Source: Acinetobacter gyllenbergii CIP 110306 = MTCC 11365
GTDB taxonomy: Bacteria; Pseudomonadota; Gammaproteobacteria; Pseudomonadales; Moraxellaceae
Assembly: GCF_000413855.1 (NCBI RefSeq)
Contig: NZ_ATGG01000016.1
Location: 1-64,000, forward strand
Length of the DNA: 64,000 nt
Direction: 5' to 3'
Below the pieces are notes generated by a model, which saw nothing but the letters and a program-made list of their open reading frames with translations, did not search any database and had not been told where the DNA came from. A program made the translations under genes and the position numbers. This document shows, one piece after another, positions 45,812-55,534 of the stretch. Within the stretch, counting starts at the first letter, position 1, and every line of letters starts with the position of its first letter.

Positions 45812-46693
45812 CTAAGCGAAAATTAAAGATCGATGTGCAGCAGCACCAGCCATGGTGCCATCTCCAACAGCCAAAGGCACTGAACCGCCTAAACGGGCAA
45901 CATCACCGCAGGCAAAAATCCCTGTCACTGATGTTTCTTTCATTGCATTGGTCTTTATTGCCTCACCCATCGCATTCTGTTCAATCTCACAACCCAACTT
46001 GAATATCCAGTCCTGAGCGATGCTACATTTTGTGGTTGCAAAAATACCATCCAACTGAATAACAGAACCATCTGCGAGTAACACATCGCTATGCCCGATA
46101 ATTTCTTGAATCAACCGTTTTTCTACGCGGACACCTCGGGTGGCTAATTGATCAAACAATTCCTCGGCTATAGGATAATCATTTAAGAACAGCGTGGTAT
46201 CCCCCCAATCTGGCAACATCATCGCCATATGTGCCGCATGCTCAGAACTGGCAATAATCCCGATCTTGCCTTGATCCAACTCATAACCATGACAATAAGG
46301 GCAATGAAAAATGCTTTTCCCCCAACGCTCAGCTAAACCTGAAATTTCAGGTAGCCGATCTGTGATGCCTGCGGCAATGATCAAACGTTTTGCGGTGATT
46401 GAACGAGTGCCATCAATACAGATTGCAAAACCACCCTCAACTTTTTCTACACGCTTCACCTGACCATCTTCCCAATCAACCGTCTGATAAGCTAAAAGCT
46501 GCTGCTTAGCAATATCCACAATCTCACTGGCTTTACGCCCATCCTGTGTTAAAAAGCCATGTGAATGCGCTGCAAAGCGATTCCGCCTTTGCCCAGCATC
46601 AATCACTGCCACTTTTTTACGCGCTCTTACCAAGGGCATCGCTGCTGACAAACCCGCATAACTTCCACCAATAATCGCAACATCGTACTGCAT
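45812..46693 (-). CDS. Thioredoxin reductase-like FAD/NAD(P) oxidoreductase
   Basis: 293 aa from ATG 46693 (MQYDVAIIGGSYAGLSAAMPL); the open frame extends to 46753 but would cross the operator. FAD motif GGSYAGLSAAM, NAD(P) region IGIIASSEHAAHMA (less typical), redox pair HCPYCHGYE at about 142-150, and the C-terminal FACGDVARLGGSVPLAVGDG. The first GxGxxG is complete; the NAD(P) motif departs from TrxB. Divergent from an Rrf2 regulator, with palindromes between, so local regulation is likely. Substrate unknown. Confidence 0.88.
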   Translation of the reverse strand: MQYDVAIIGGSYAGLSAAMPLVRARKKVAVIDAGQRRNRFAAHSHGFLTQDGRKASEIVDIAKQQLLAYQTVDWEDGQVKRVEKVEGGFAICIDGTRSITAKRLIIAAGITDRLPEISGLAERWGKSIFHCPYCHGYELDQGKIGIIASSEHAAHMAMMLPDWGDTTLFLNDYPIAEELFDQLATRGVRVEKRLIQEIIGHSDVLLADGSVIQLDGIFATTKCSIAQDWIFKLGCEIEQNAMGEAIKTNAMKETSVTGIFACGDVARLGGSVPLAVGDGTMAGAAAHRSLIFA

Positions 46694-46704
46694 AAGTTCA
46701 ACCC

Positions 46705-46731
46705 TTAATGTAACTTTAAAAGTTACGTTAA
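46705..46731. promoter_or_regulatory. Palindromic operator next to TrxB-like gene
   Basis: TTAATGTAACTTT and AAAGTTACGTTAA form a 27-bp near-perfect palindrome 12 bp upstream of ATG 46693. Confidence 0.7.
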
Positions 46732-46762
46732 TGCTTTTTATTTTAATTTGCAACTTTTGATG

Positions 46763-46777
46763 TTACATTTAATGTAA
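46763..46777. promoter_or_regulatory. Second palindromic operator
   Basis: TTACATTTAATGTAA, an exact palindrome apart from the central base, 27 bp upstream of the Rrf2 ATG (46804). It shares the TTAnATGTAA theme with the first operator. Confidence 0.65.
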
Positions 46778-46803
46778 TCCCTTTTTGTATTTTTATAAAT
46801 TCA

Positions 46804-47238
46804 ATGCGTACAGACAGTAAACTTTCACGAATGCTTCATGTGCTACTTCACATGGCAAGACAAAACAAGACTTTTACCTCTGATGAAATCGCACAAATGC
46901 TTTCCACTAATCCAGTTGTGGTCAGACGGACCATGTCAGGTCTTAAAAAGGCAGGTTTTGTCCATTCAGAAAAAGGCGCAGGTGGTGGTTGGCAGTTAAC
47001 AGGTGATTTAGAAAAAATTACGCTGTGGGATATTTATCAAGCCGTGGGTGAACCAACGATTTTTGCGATTGGCAATGAACGAGAAAATCCAGAATGCTTA
47101 GTTGAACGAGTGGTGAATGCCGCTTTAAATCATGCAATACAAGATGCACAAAATATTCTGACGCAACAACTCAAAGCCACGACACTGGCATCTTTAGCTG
47201 CTGAATTTGATCATTTATATGAGATTCATATACATTAA
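46804..47238 (+). CDS. Rrf2-family transcriptional regulator
   Basis: 144 aa. wHTH: SRMLHVLLHMARQNKTFTSDE, MLSTNPVVVRRTMSGLKKAGF and GAGGGWQLTGD. It lacks the three-Cys cluster site of IscR/NsrR (a single Cys in ENPECLVERV), so it resembles the YwnA/CymR-like branch without Fe-S. It faces the TrxB-like gene across two palindromes. Confidence 0.88.
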   Translation: MRTDSKLSRMLHVLLHMARQNKTFTSDEIAQMLSTNPVVVRRTMSGLKKAGFVHSEKGAGGGWQLTGDLEKITLWDIYQAVGEPTIFAIGNERENPECLVERVVNAALNHAIQDAQNILTQQLKATTLASLAAEFDHLYEIHIH

Positions 47239-47268
47239 GAATGAACTGACAGAATAGATGGGGGTTAA

Positions 47269-48705
47269 TTATCGAACTTCATCATCTAAAGTCAATTTAG
47301 GAATACCCTGTGCATTGGTAATTTTTTGCTGGGTCTTAATACGCTGAACCATATTTTCCAAGATCTCGACCAGTTCAGGATATTCATAGTTCTGTACTTC
47401 TTCTAAATTCAGAACTAAATGGAAACCTTTATAATCGAAATCAAACCATTTTTGTGTATCTGATTTCTTGCCTGTGAATTTCTCCATCACCTGCCAGGTT
47501 TTAACAGGACCTTGAATACCTTTTAAATAAATAGGTACTTTCGGCACACACAAAAACTCATTTTTAATCAGCTGATGGGTGTCATCGGCAATCAGAATTT
47601 CATCAACCTCAGCCGCAGACTGCAAACGGGCTGCCAAGTTTACGTCACGACCAACAATGGTATAAGCCATACGATGAGAAGCCCCGTAGTTACCGACGTG
47701 GCAATAACCCGTACTGATACCCATACGAATATGCAAAGCAGGATAACCCATTTTCTTCCAGCGTTCACGTAACAATTTCATTTGCTGGCGCATCGCAATA
47801 GCCATTTCGACACAGGATTTTGCATCCTGTTCGACACCCTGCGAGTTTGGATCCCCAAAGAAAATAAGAATCGCATCGCCCATAAACTTGTCGACGGTTG
47901 CTTCATACTGCTTGGCAATTTCAGTCATATGACTCAAATAATCATTCAGCAAGAAGGCTAAATCATCGGGAATGAGGGTTTCTGACAACTCAGTAAAACC
48001 TTGTATATCAGAAAAGAAAATGGTTAATTTCTTACGCTTATATTCAATTTTTGCCTCTGCCTCACCGCGCATAATTGATTGCCACAACTGTAACGGCGCA
48101 TAACGGCTCAACTGATTGGCGAACGCAATATAACGCGTCATTTGATTATGATAGTGCTGGCGTTGCTGCCCCAAAATATTCAAACGACGATGCTGATAAT
48201 AATTACCAATCACAATAAACATCATTAAGCCTAAAAGGCTCACAACAGTCAGTTCTGGATTGGTGGGTTCAAAATACTCTTCTGCACCAAAAATGATGTA
48301 GGTACTGAAGTAGAATGTAATGACACCTATCAGCCCGATCAAACAGGAAACAGGCAAAGAAATTCGGTTATTCAATCCGACATAGAGCAGTGCAAATAAA
48401 ATGGTAAAGGTCGGAACAAGACTCAAATGTATTGCAGCAAGCACCAATGCGACGATCACCGCCTCATTGGCAAACAGAACATTTTTTTCTATTTTTTTAT
48501 CAAATTTATATTGCAGCCATTTTTCTAAACGAGGACAGAGCAAAAAATAAATGAATAATAAAGGAAGAAGGTAGAGTTGATAGCTAGCACTGGTTGAGGT
48601 AAATGCATAAATTACCAAAATAAGTGACAGAATCGAATATCCCATCAAACGATGAAAATAAGCGAACTGTCTAGGTTCTTTATCAATCAACCTATCTAGT
48701 GGCAC
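47269..48705 (-). CDS. Class III adenylate cyclase with MASE2 membrane sensor (CyaB-like)
   Basis: 478 aa, GTG start with AAGGAGG 5 bases upstream. N-terminal about 165 residues contain six predicted membrane segments in the MASE2 pattern. The catalytic domain at about 225-400 has FFSDIQGFTELSE (metal Asp), VDKFMGDAILIFFGDP (second metal Asp), and YTIVGRDVNLAARLQSAA. Substrate-specifying Lys is in DKFMGD. The architecture matches P. aeruginosa CyaB, so cAMP synthesis is expected. It probably feeds a Vfr/CRP-type regulator elsewhere. Confidence 0.87.
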   Translation of the reverse strand: MPLDRLIDKEPRQFAYFHRLMGYSILSLILVIYAFTSTSASYQLYLLPLLFIYFLLCPRLEKWLQYKFDKKIEKNVLFANEAVIVALVLAAIHLSLVPTFTILFALLYVGLNNRISLPVSCLIGLIGVITFYFSTYIIFGAEEYFEPTNPELTVVSLLGLMMFIVIGNYYQHRRLNILGQQRQHYHNQMTRYIAFANQLSRYAPLQLWQSIMRGEAEAKIEYKRKKLTIFFSDIQGFTELSETLIPDDLAFLLNDYLSHMTEIAKQYEATVDKFMGDAILIFFGDPNSQGVEQDAKSCVEMAIAMRQQMKLLRERWKKMGYPALHIRMGISTGYCHVGNYGASHRMAYTIVGRDVNLAARLQSAAEVDEILIADDTHQLIKNEFLCVPKVPIYLKGIQGPVKTWQVMEKFTGKKSDTQKWFDFDYKGFHLVLNLEEVQNYEYPELVEILENMVQRIKTQQKITNAQGIPKLTLDDEVR

Positions 48706-48757
48706 CCTATCCTCCTTTTCTTATTATAGAATACTGTATTTATTCTATTTTTCTGGA

Positions 48758-49192
48758 TCAGTCCATACGCCAATCAAATGGCATATCACCCTGTCCACGC
48801 AATGCCAACATTAATGTTTGACGCATATGCGCAAGTACATCATTGCTATAAGGCACAGCTGGTGTTCCCCATACTGGCTTAGGCCATGCAACATCGTTTT
48901 GATAACGTACTACATGATGAAAATGAAGCTGAGGAACAACGTTTCCTAAAGCGGCAACATTCATCTTGTCTGCACGGAATACACGTGACAATTGGCTTGA
49001 TAACCAGCTTGATTCACGTAAAAACTGTTCTTGGTCTGCTTGGCTTAATTCATATAATTCTGTGACGCCTGGAACACGTGGAATCAGGATCAACCAAGGA
49101 AATTGCATATCATTCATTAAACGACATGTTGAAAGCGGGAAGTCGCCTACAAAAAATGTATCTTGAGCAAGTTGAGGATGCAAACTAAACAT
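48758..49192 (-). CDS. HIT family protein
   Basis: 144 aa. HIT fold: QDTFFVGDFPLSTCRLMND, PWLILIPRVPGVTELYELS and the active region VPQLHFHHVVR. The canonical HxHxH triad reads QLHFHH, so the first His is Gln; the catalytic central His is kept. Nucleotide hydrolase or transferase of unknown substrate. Confidence 0.83.
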   Translation of the reverse strand: MFSLHPQLAQDTFFVGDFPLSTCRLMNDMQFPWLILIPRVPGVTELYELSQADQEQFLRESSWLSSQLSRVFRADKMNVAALGNVVPQLHFHHVVRYQNDVAWPKPVWGTPAVPYSNDVLAHMRQTLMLALRGQGDMPFDWRMD

Positions 49193-49390
49193 ATCTTTAT
49201 AAATGATGCAGAATAATGATGATCAATACTATCACATCAGTTTTGATGTGAATATTATTAGTAACCCGTTTGATTACAAATAACAATGATTTTCCTCATT
49301 TATTGCATGAACATCTGATCAAAAACAGGATCGCATTTGCTAAAAAACACAACTTGCTCAATTAACCAGCAAATCAAATGCTTAAAAGCC

Positions 49391-52300
49391 TCAATTTAAC
49401 TCACTCAATAGCTTGTTCAGCAAATCTACAATGAACTGAATCCGCTTATCGTATTCAGCCAATTGCACCGTGACTTTCAAACGTTGACCGCCTTCCATTC
49501 GGTAATAGGTTGGATTTTTCTGCATCAGTTGGATTATGCTGATCGCCTGCACAGGAGTATCCGGTGAAAACTCGATATATCCCCCATTACTGTTAATATC
49601 AATTTTGGTAATACCCAACTGCTCTGCACGCAAGCGCAGCTGATGCACACTAAACAATTGCTTCACAGGTTGTGGTGGAATACCAAAACGATCAATCAAC
49701 TCCATACGGATATTGTCGAGCTTCTCTTGGCTATCGGTATTACTGATACGCTTATAGAACAACAAACGTTGATGGACATCACCCAAGTAATCATCTGGGA
49801 TCAGCGCTGGCATATGTAAATTAATTTCAGCAGTTAATGACAACGGCGCATCAAAATTAGGCGTTTTGCCTTTTTGAATGGCTTTGGTCGCTTTTTCGAG
49901 CATCTCCATATACAGACTATAACCAATTGCCTGCATTGAACCACTTTGCTGTTCACCGAGTAATTCACCCGCGCCTCGAATCTCCAAGTCTTCAGTTGCC
50001 AGCATAAAGCCAGCCCCCAAAGTGGAAGCACGTTGAATCGCATCTAAACGCTTTTCGGCATCGCCTTTGAGGTGTTTGATCGATGGAACCAATAAATAGG
50101 CATAGGCTTGATGATGCGAACGTCCAACACGACCACGCAATTGATGCAGTTGCGCCAGACCCAATTTATCCGCACGCTCAATAATGATGGTATTGGCGTT
50201 CGGCACATCAATACCCGTTTCAATAATGGTTGAGCAGACCAATACGTTATATTCTTTGTGATAGAACTGCTGCATTACTTGCTCAAGTTCGCGTTCGCGC
50301 ATTTGACCGTGCGCAACCGCAACTCGTGCTTCTGGAACTAAATGACGAATGGTTTCAGCGGCGCGTTCAATGGTATCTACCTCATTATGCAATAGGTACA
50401 CCTGACCACCACGTAATAACTCACGCAGAATTGCTTCTTTGACCGAATCATCCGTATGTTCTTGTACAAAAGTTTTTACGGCTAAACGGCGTGCGGGTGG
50501 TGTTGCAATAATCGAGAGATCACGCATCCCAGAAAATGCCATATTCAAGGTACGTGGAATCGGGGTCGCGGTTAGGGTCAACATATCTACATCGGCACGT
50601 AAGGCTTTGATCCGTTCTTTGTCACGAACACCAAAACGATGCTCTTCATCGACAATCATGAGTCCAAGATTCTTGAATTGGATGTTTTCTTGCAGAATTT
50701 TATGCGTTCCTACCACGATATCGACTTTGCCTTCAGCCAAATCTTCAATAGTTTTTAGGTGGGTCTTATTGCTGCCAAAACGAGACAATACTTCAATTCG
50801 TACCGCAGTATCGGCAAAACGATCTTTAAAGGATTCATAATGTTGCTGTGCTAACAAGGTCGTCGGTACAAGAACTGCAACTTGCTTGTTATTTTGTACC
50901 GCAACAAAGGCCGCACGCATCGCCACTTCAGTTTTACCAAAGCCCACATCACCACAAACCAAACGGTCCATCGGTTTGGCAAGCTGCATATCATGGAGGG
51001 TTGCTTCAATGGCGTTGGCTTGGTCCAAAGTTTCTTCGTAGGCAAAACCACTGGAGAATTGCATATAGCCGGTATGATCGAGCTCAAAAGCAAAACCAGG
51101 TTTGGATTGACGACGAGCCTGAATATGTAATAACTCTGCGGCAACATCATGGATTTGCTCCAAAGCTTTGCGCTTCGCTTTACTCCATGTATCTGTACCT
51201 AATTTATGCAATGGGGCTAAATCAGGATCGCCACCACTATAGCGGCTGATCAGATGCAAATTGGTTACAGGCACGTAGACTTTCGCGCCATCTGCATAAT
51301 CAAGCTGCAAGAACTCATGATCCTGCTCGTCGATTTCTAAGGTAATCAGACCCGCATAACGCCCTACACCATGATCGATGTGTACGACAGGTGCACCAAT
51401 ACTCAGCTCGGTTAAACTACGGATCAAGAACTCTTCAGATACTTCTTGCTGGCGTTTACGGCGACGTTGTACCACACGGTGTTCATAAAGCTGATTTTCC
51501 GAAATCACCGACAACTGATTACTCAGTAACAATCCTCGATCCAGTGGCGCACTGGTAATCGCAACCTGTAACTTATCTTTTTGGAATTGAGCAAAACTAT
51601 CTACATTTTGAATTTCACCCAACACACCACGCAGCGCATCTTTTAGCGTTTCTCGACGGCCTGCACTCTCAGCGACCAATAAAACAGGATGCTTGGCTTG
51701 GTCGATATAATGTTTTACTGCTTCAAAAGGTTGTTCTTTTTTCGGATCAACAGCCAATTTAGGTGGCTGTTCAGCAGTGATGTTGAGTACACCCGCCTTA
51801 GCATCGAAAGCTTCAGCTGAAGCCAAAATTCGAGGGAATTGATTTAATGCCTGTAAAACATGGTTGGGCATTAAAAATAAGTCTTCTGGCGGTAGAATCG
51901 GTTGATCAATGTTATGGCGTCGATCTTCATAACGACGCATCACTTCTTTCCAGAAGTGAACAAAATCATCTTCAATTTCACTATTTGTAATGACAACGCA
52001 ATTCTTTGGTAAGTATGTCGTCAGCATACTTTGTGCTTCCATCACCTTCTTATCAAAGAATAATGGCAAATAAAACTCTAAACCCGGGGTTGCAATTCCT
52101 TCTAATACATCCTGATAAATCGGATTTTTCTTCGGATTTGCAGTTGGGAAGCTTTCTGCATAACGGTCTCTAAAAGTCGAACGCCCCTCTTTCAGAGGAA
52201 ATTCTTTTGCAGGTAAAACAGTAAAGTTTTTTAAGGATTCGGTGGTTCTTTGTGTTTCTGGGTCAAAGAATTTTAGGCTGTCAATTTCATCATCAAATAA

Positions 52301-52849
52301 GTCAATTCGAATCGGTTGATCTTGTCCAGATGCAAAAATATCCATGATGCTACCGCGAACTGCAAACTCACCGTGATCATAAACTGTGTCAACTAAGCGA
52401 TAACCTGCTTGAACCAATTGTTTCTTTTGCGCTTCAAGGTCTAGTTTCTGCCCCACTTTAATATCAAAGTGTTCGCCCACAACCCACGAATAAGGTGCAA
52501 CGCGTTGCGCTAAAGTGCTGGCTGAAACCAGTAAAATCCCTTTTTGTGGCATATTCGATAAAATTGCCAAACGCTCAGAAACAATGTCTTGATGCGGAGA
52601 TAAACGGTCATAAGGCAAAATTTCCCAATCCGGGAAAATAATGGGCTTGATGCCATAAAATTCGAGTTCGCTCTCAAGCTGAGCAAGATGTTGATTATTC
52701 CTTGCAACAATGACATATAGGTTTGAACTTTGTGAGGCAATTTCTTTGAATAATAGTGCTGCGGATGACCCTAACAAGGAACCAATCCAGCGTTTTTCGC
52801 CCGCTTTGAATTGTTGTAAGTTTAATTGAGAAATTTCTTGTTGAAACAT
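49391..52849 (-). CDS. mfd: Transcription-repair coupling factor
   Basis: 1152 aa from ATG 52849 (MFQQEISQL). It removes RNA polymerase stalled at lesions and recruits UvrA. UvrB-like N-terminal domain, RNAP-interacting domain (PVVHIDHGVGRYAGL), DEAD translocase with DRLVCGDVGFGKTEVAMRAA (Walker A), DEEHRFGV (Walker B), TATPIPRTLNMA, and QLRGRVGRSHHQAYAYLL (motif VI). TRCF C-terminal domain is at the end. Length is typical. Confidence 0.97.
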   Translation of the reverse strand: MFQQEISQLNLQQFKAGEKRWIGSLLGSSAALLFKEIASQSSNLYVIVARNNQHLAQLESELEFYGIKPIIFPDWEILPYDRLSPHQDIVSERLAILSNMPQKGILLVSASTLAQRVAPYSWVVGEHFDIKVGQKLDLEAQKKQLVQAGYRLVDTVYDHGEFAVRGSIMDIFASGQDQPIRIDLFDDEIDSLKFFDPETQRTTESLKNFTVLPAKEFPLKEGRSTFRDRYAESFPTANPKKNPIYQDVLEGIATPGLEFYLPLFFDKKVMEAQSMLTTYLPKNCVVITNSEIEDDFVHFWKEVMRRYEDRRHNIDQPILPPEDLFLMPNHVLQALNQFPRILASAEAFDAKAGVLNITAEQPPKLAVDPKKEQPFEAVKHYIDQAKHPVLLVAESAGRRETLKDALRGVLGEIQNVDSFAQFQKDKLQVAITSAPLDRGLLLSNQLSVISENQLYEHRVVQRRRKRQQEVSEEFLIRSLTELSIGAPVVHIDHGVGRYAGLITLEIDEQDHEFLQLDYADGAKVYVPVTNLHLISRYSGGDPDLAPLHKLGTDTWSKAKRKALEQIHDVAAELLHIQARRQSKPGFAFELDHTGYMQFSSGFAYEETLDQANAIEATLHDMQLAKPMDRLVCGDVGFGKTEVAMRAAFVAVQNNKQVAVLVPTTLLAQQHYESFKDRFADTAVRIEVLSRFGSNKTHLKTIEDLAEGKVDIVVGTHKILQENIQFKNLGLMIVDEEHRFGVRDKERIKALRADVDMLTLTATPIPRTLNMAFSGMRDLSIIATPPARRLAVKTFVQEHTDDSVKEAILRELLRGGQVYLLHNEVDTIERAAETIRHLVPEARVAVAHGQMRERELEQVMQQFYHKEYNVLVCSTIIETGIDVPNANTIIIERADKLGLAQLHQLRGRVGRSHHQAYAYLLVPSIKHLKGDAEKRLDAIQRASTLGAGFMLATEDLEIRGAGELLGEQQSGSMQAIGYSLYMEMLEKATKAIQKGKTPNFDAPLSLTAEINLHMPALIPDDYLGDVHQRLLFYKRISNTDSQEKLDNIRMELIDRFGIPPQPVKQLFSVHQLRLRAEQLGITKIDINSNGGYIEFSPDTPVQAISIIQLMQKNPTYYRMEGGQRLKVTVQLAEYDKRIQFIVDLLNKLLSELN

Positions 52850-52955
52850 AGAGAAAATCATGCAATCTAAAAAGATAAGTACCCTATTTTAGCATGATGT
52901 TTTTTGAGGAGTGTGAGTTTTTCTACGACTGATTTAAGCTTCAGCTTCTTATAAA

Positions 52956-53330
52956 TTATCGTCTAATTATTTCCTCCGGCGTGATATAAATTTCAGCATC
53001 GTCACCTTGTACTGTTGCATGCAGTTTGTTTGCAATCTCGATCATTTTCCTAATCACTTCAGGACTTGGATTTTTAATCGATAAACTACAAGAATCATGA
53101 CTATATATTAATGGAATTTCTTGCTTATCAATAAGAATCAGAAAGTCTTGTGCTGAATTCTGGAGATCACTTTTTACTGATGGATCTAGCATCATATAAG
53201 CGTGCCATTCTGCAGGAGTAATACATTCCCCTTCATTAAAATAAAATTCTTTTTTTGTAATATGTAAATCATAGCCCGCATAGCTGACTTGGCAAACAAT
53301 GAATAGAATAAGCAAAATTAATTTGAACAT
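52956..53330 (-). CDS. Hypothetical secreted protein
   Basis: 124 aa. Signal peptide MFKLILLILFIVCQVSYAG, then YDLHITKKEFYFNEGECITPAEW and SHDSCSLSIKNPSPEVI with two Cys that could pair. Predicted periplasmic. No named family recognised. Stands alone between mfd and the tautomerase gene. Confidence 0.65.
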   Translation of the reverse strand: MFKLILLILFIVCQVSYAGYDLHITKKEFYFNEGECITPAEWHAYMMLDPSVKSDLQNSAQDFLILIDKQEIPLIYSHDSCSLSIKNPSPEVIRKMIEIANKLHATVQGDDAEIYITPEEIIRR

Positions 53331-53424
53331 CTTTTTATTTATCTCATCTTTTAAAATTACTTAGGCTATTTTCATATTCAAATAAAAGAAAGCCCTGATC
53401 GAGCTTTCCTCTTTAAACTTTGTC

Positions 53425-53820
53425 CTAAACATCAATCTTAAATCCTAAATTAACATCACAAGCTGCTTGTCCACCACGAACACCAAAATTCTCCGAGGGC
53501 AGTTCACGAAGCATAATTTTCACATGATCTTTGGGAATGCCTATCGGCTCAAGATTATGCACAATCAATTTATACAGCTGACGCTTGGCATCTAAGGAAC
53601 GTCCAAGAAAAGCATCAATACTGATCAAGGTATAACATTCAGGTTTTGCCTTTTCTGGCGGACATTGAAAACGATGTGCTTCATGGACAATTAAACGCAC
53701 ATTTCGATCACTGGCCATGATTTTAAACGCATCTCTAAGCGCAGTATGCACCGCTTCCATAATCTCTAGCTCAACTTCAACTGGATATTGCTGCCTGACT
53801 TCGATCAGCACACTTGGCAT
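53425..53820 (-). CDS. Tautomerase family protein
   Basis: 131 aa. Begins MPSVLIEVRQQY, so Pro2 becomes the N-terminal catalytic proline after Met removal. Further family features: EIMEAVHTALRDAFKI, ASDRNVRLIVHEA and LYKLIVHNLEPIGIPKDHVKI with LRELPSENFGVRGGQA. Likely 4-oxalocrotonate tautomerase-like; substrate unknown. Confidence 0.87.
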   Translation of the reverse strand: MPSVLIEVRQQYPVEVELEIMEAVHTALRDAFKIMASDRNVRLIVHEAHRFQCPPEKAKPECYTLISIDAFLGRSLDAKRQLYKLIVHNLEPIGIPKDHVKIMLRELPSENFGVRGGQAACDVNLGFKIDV

Positions 53821-53960
53821 ATTGTTATTCTCCTACGATCTTGCATTGTGATATCTATTTATTTTTACTATGTTTGCTACTTTCTTACACAATATTAAAT
53901 AAACTTTATTGTTCTGACTTTATCAATACTGTAATCAAACCATTTTTTCTAAAACCATAA

Positions 53961-53996
53961 AAAAGCATTCTTCAGAAAATTCCGAAGAATGCTTTT
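53961..53996 (-). terminator. Terminator after aceI
   Basis: AAAAGCATTCTTC / GAAGAATGCTTTT with a 10-base loop, then TTTTTT on the minus strand; 10 bp past the aceI stop. Confidence 0.88.
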
Positions 53997-54005
53997 GTTT
54001 CATCA

Positions 54006-54437
54006 TCATGAAGAAGCAAGTTTTGCATTTGGGAAATAACGACCTTCTACCAAGTCATAACACCACTGGAAGATAAATGTATAAACCAAAATACACATGG
54101 TCAAACCGAAATCGAGAATTAAGGCCTCGATAAAGCTCATTTTCATCATATATGCAATAATTGGAATAGTAGCCAGCATCAAACCACCTTCAAACCCAAT
54201 TGCATGCAGAATGCGGACTGGAATGGTTCTTTCCCACTGATATTTATGTTCCACTTTTTCAAAGAAATGGTTAAAAATCATATTCCAGAACACTGAAATG
54301 ACCGCCATGATCGTACCCAGAATCCCCGTGACTTCAAGCGGCATACTAAAAATAAAACTTAACGCAATTGCGATGATGACCAATAAAATCACTTCATAGC
54401 TAATTGCATGAATGAGTCTTCTTTTGGAAATCAACAT
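54006..54437 (-). CDS. aceI: PACE-family chlorhexidine efflux transporter AceI
   Basis: 143 aa from ATG 54437 (MLISKRRLIHAISYE); longer in-frame starts lie in the regulatory region. Two tandem BTP/PACE domains, four membrane helices: ISYEVILLVIIAIALSFIF, VISVFWNMIFNHFFEKVEH, WERTIPVRILHAIGFEGG and FGLTMCILVYTFIFQWCYD. It keeps Glu15 (ISYE), the proton-coupling residue of AceI. Very close to the A. baumannii protein. It exports chlorhexidine and short diamines. Divergent from the LysR gene. Confidence 0.93.
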   Translation of the reverse strand: MLISKRRLIHAISYEVILLVIIAIALSFIFSMPLEVTGILGTIMAVISVFWNMIFNHFFEKVEHKYQWERTIPVRILHAIGFEGGLMLATIPIIAYMMKMSFIEALILDFGLTMCILVYTFIFQWCYDLVEGRYFPNAKLASS

Positions 54438-54455
54438 TTCATAACACTCTTTTAT

Positions 54456-54498
54456 TTGGATTGAGGCTATTTTATTTTTATAATTTTGATTAATCCAA
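54456..54498. promoter_or_regulatory. Possible AceR-binding dyad in aceI-aceR intergenic region
   Basis: TTGGATT (54456-54462) and AATCCAA (54492-54498) are inverted 7-mers separated by 29 bp of AT-rich DNA in the 87-bp divergent region. LysR regulators usually bind T-n11-A dyads; role is inferred. Confidence 0.5.
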
Positions 54499-54524
54499 TC
54501 AGATTCTTTCAGTATTTTTGACAG

Positions 54525-55418
54525 ATGAATATTAATCAAGAACAACTCATCATGTTTCAAACCGTGATTGAAACAGGCTCTTTCTCTGCTGCTGCCCGTA
54601 AATTAGGCAAGGTCCCCTCTGCAGTAAGCATGTCGATTGCCAATTTAGAAATTGACCTCAATCTTAATCTGTTTGAACGCGTCGGACGTGAACCCATTCC
54701 AACAGCAGAAGCCATCGTCCTGTACGAGAAAACGCAACAATTATTGATTGAAATCAATCAATGGAAACAGCATGCGCATGCCTTGAGTACTGGTTTGGAG
54801 TCGACGCTCAACATCGTGGTAGTGTCTGAGCTGCTGTATACCAACTGGACTGACTATATCACCTTGCTGGAGCAGCGTTTTCCAAGTCTTGAAATGAATA
54901 TTTTTTCAGCCCCACAAGAAGATGCTTTACAGATGTTACTTGATCAATCTGCACAACTTGCATTGATGTTTGAACGTGAACAATTGGATAGCCGCGAACA
55001 ATTTGTGGAACTAAAAAGAGAAGCGCTTGTTCCTGTCATTGCTAAAAATCATTCTTTAGCACAACTGGATCACGTATCTTTTGAACAAATCGTACAAACA
55101 CGCCAAATTGTAGTCGCAAGTCGTGATCATAGTATCAAGCCAGAGTTGCTCTATTCTAAAGACTATTGGCGCACAGACAATCATCATTCTGCTTGCATGA
55201 TGATTATTCGCAACTTAGGTTGGGGTGTCCTCCCCTTACAAATGTTCAATGAAAATCCAGAACTTAAAAAGAAACTGAAGATTTTGGAAATGTATGATTT
55301 CACACCAAAATTTGAATACTACGTCGATCTAGTATGGAGCCGTGAAAGTGAATTAGGGCTTGCTGCAAAATACTTAATTGACCACATTCGACAACAACGT
55401 CAAAAAAATGAGACATAA
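54525..55418 (+). CDS. aceR: LysR-family regulator AceR
   Basis: 297 aa. LysR HTH at about 4-62: QEQLIMFQTVIETGSFSAAA, LGKVPSAVSMSIANLEIDLNL, LFERVGR. Ligand-binding domain to the end (LNIVVVSELLYTN, GWGVLPLQMF). Divergent from aceI, and AceR activates aceI on chlorhexidine in A. baumannii; identity by context and similarity. Confidence 0.9.
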   Translation: MNINQEQLIMFQTVIETGSFSAAARKLGKVPSAVSMSIANLEIDLNLNLFERVGREPIPTAEAIVLYEKTQQLLIEINQWKQHAHALSTGLESTLNIVVVSELLYTNWTDYITLLEQRFPSLEMNIFSAPQEDALQMLLDQSAQLALMFEREQLDSREQFVELKREALVPVIAKNHSLAQLDHVSFEQIVQTRQIVVASRDHSIKPELLYSKDYWRTDNHHSACMMIIRNLGWGVLPLQMFNENPELKKKLKILEMYDFTPKFEYYVDLVWSRESELGLAAKYLIDHIRQQRQKNET

Positions 55419-55534
55419 GTACAAGTGTAGACAGGATGAACAATTCTGCAAACAAATGCGGGGCTTTGCTTTCATCCAGATTGTGTTATAACAGAAGTTA
55501 CCAATAATATTGTTTATGTAAGAACGCGATATCA

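Noticed and set aside
54438..54560. Extended N-terminus for AceI
   Set aside because: It would cover the divergent promoter region and overlap aceR; the standard AceI start MLISKRRL is at 54437.
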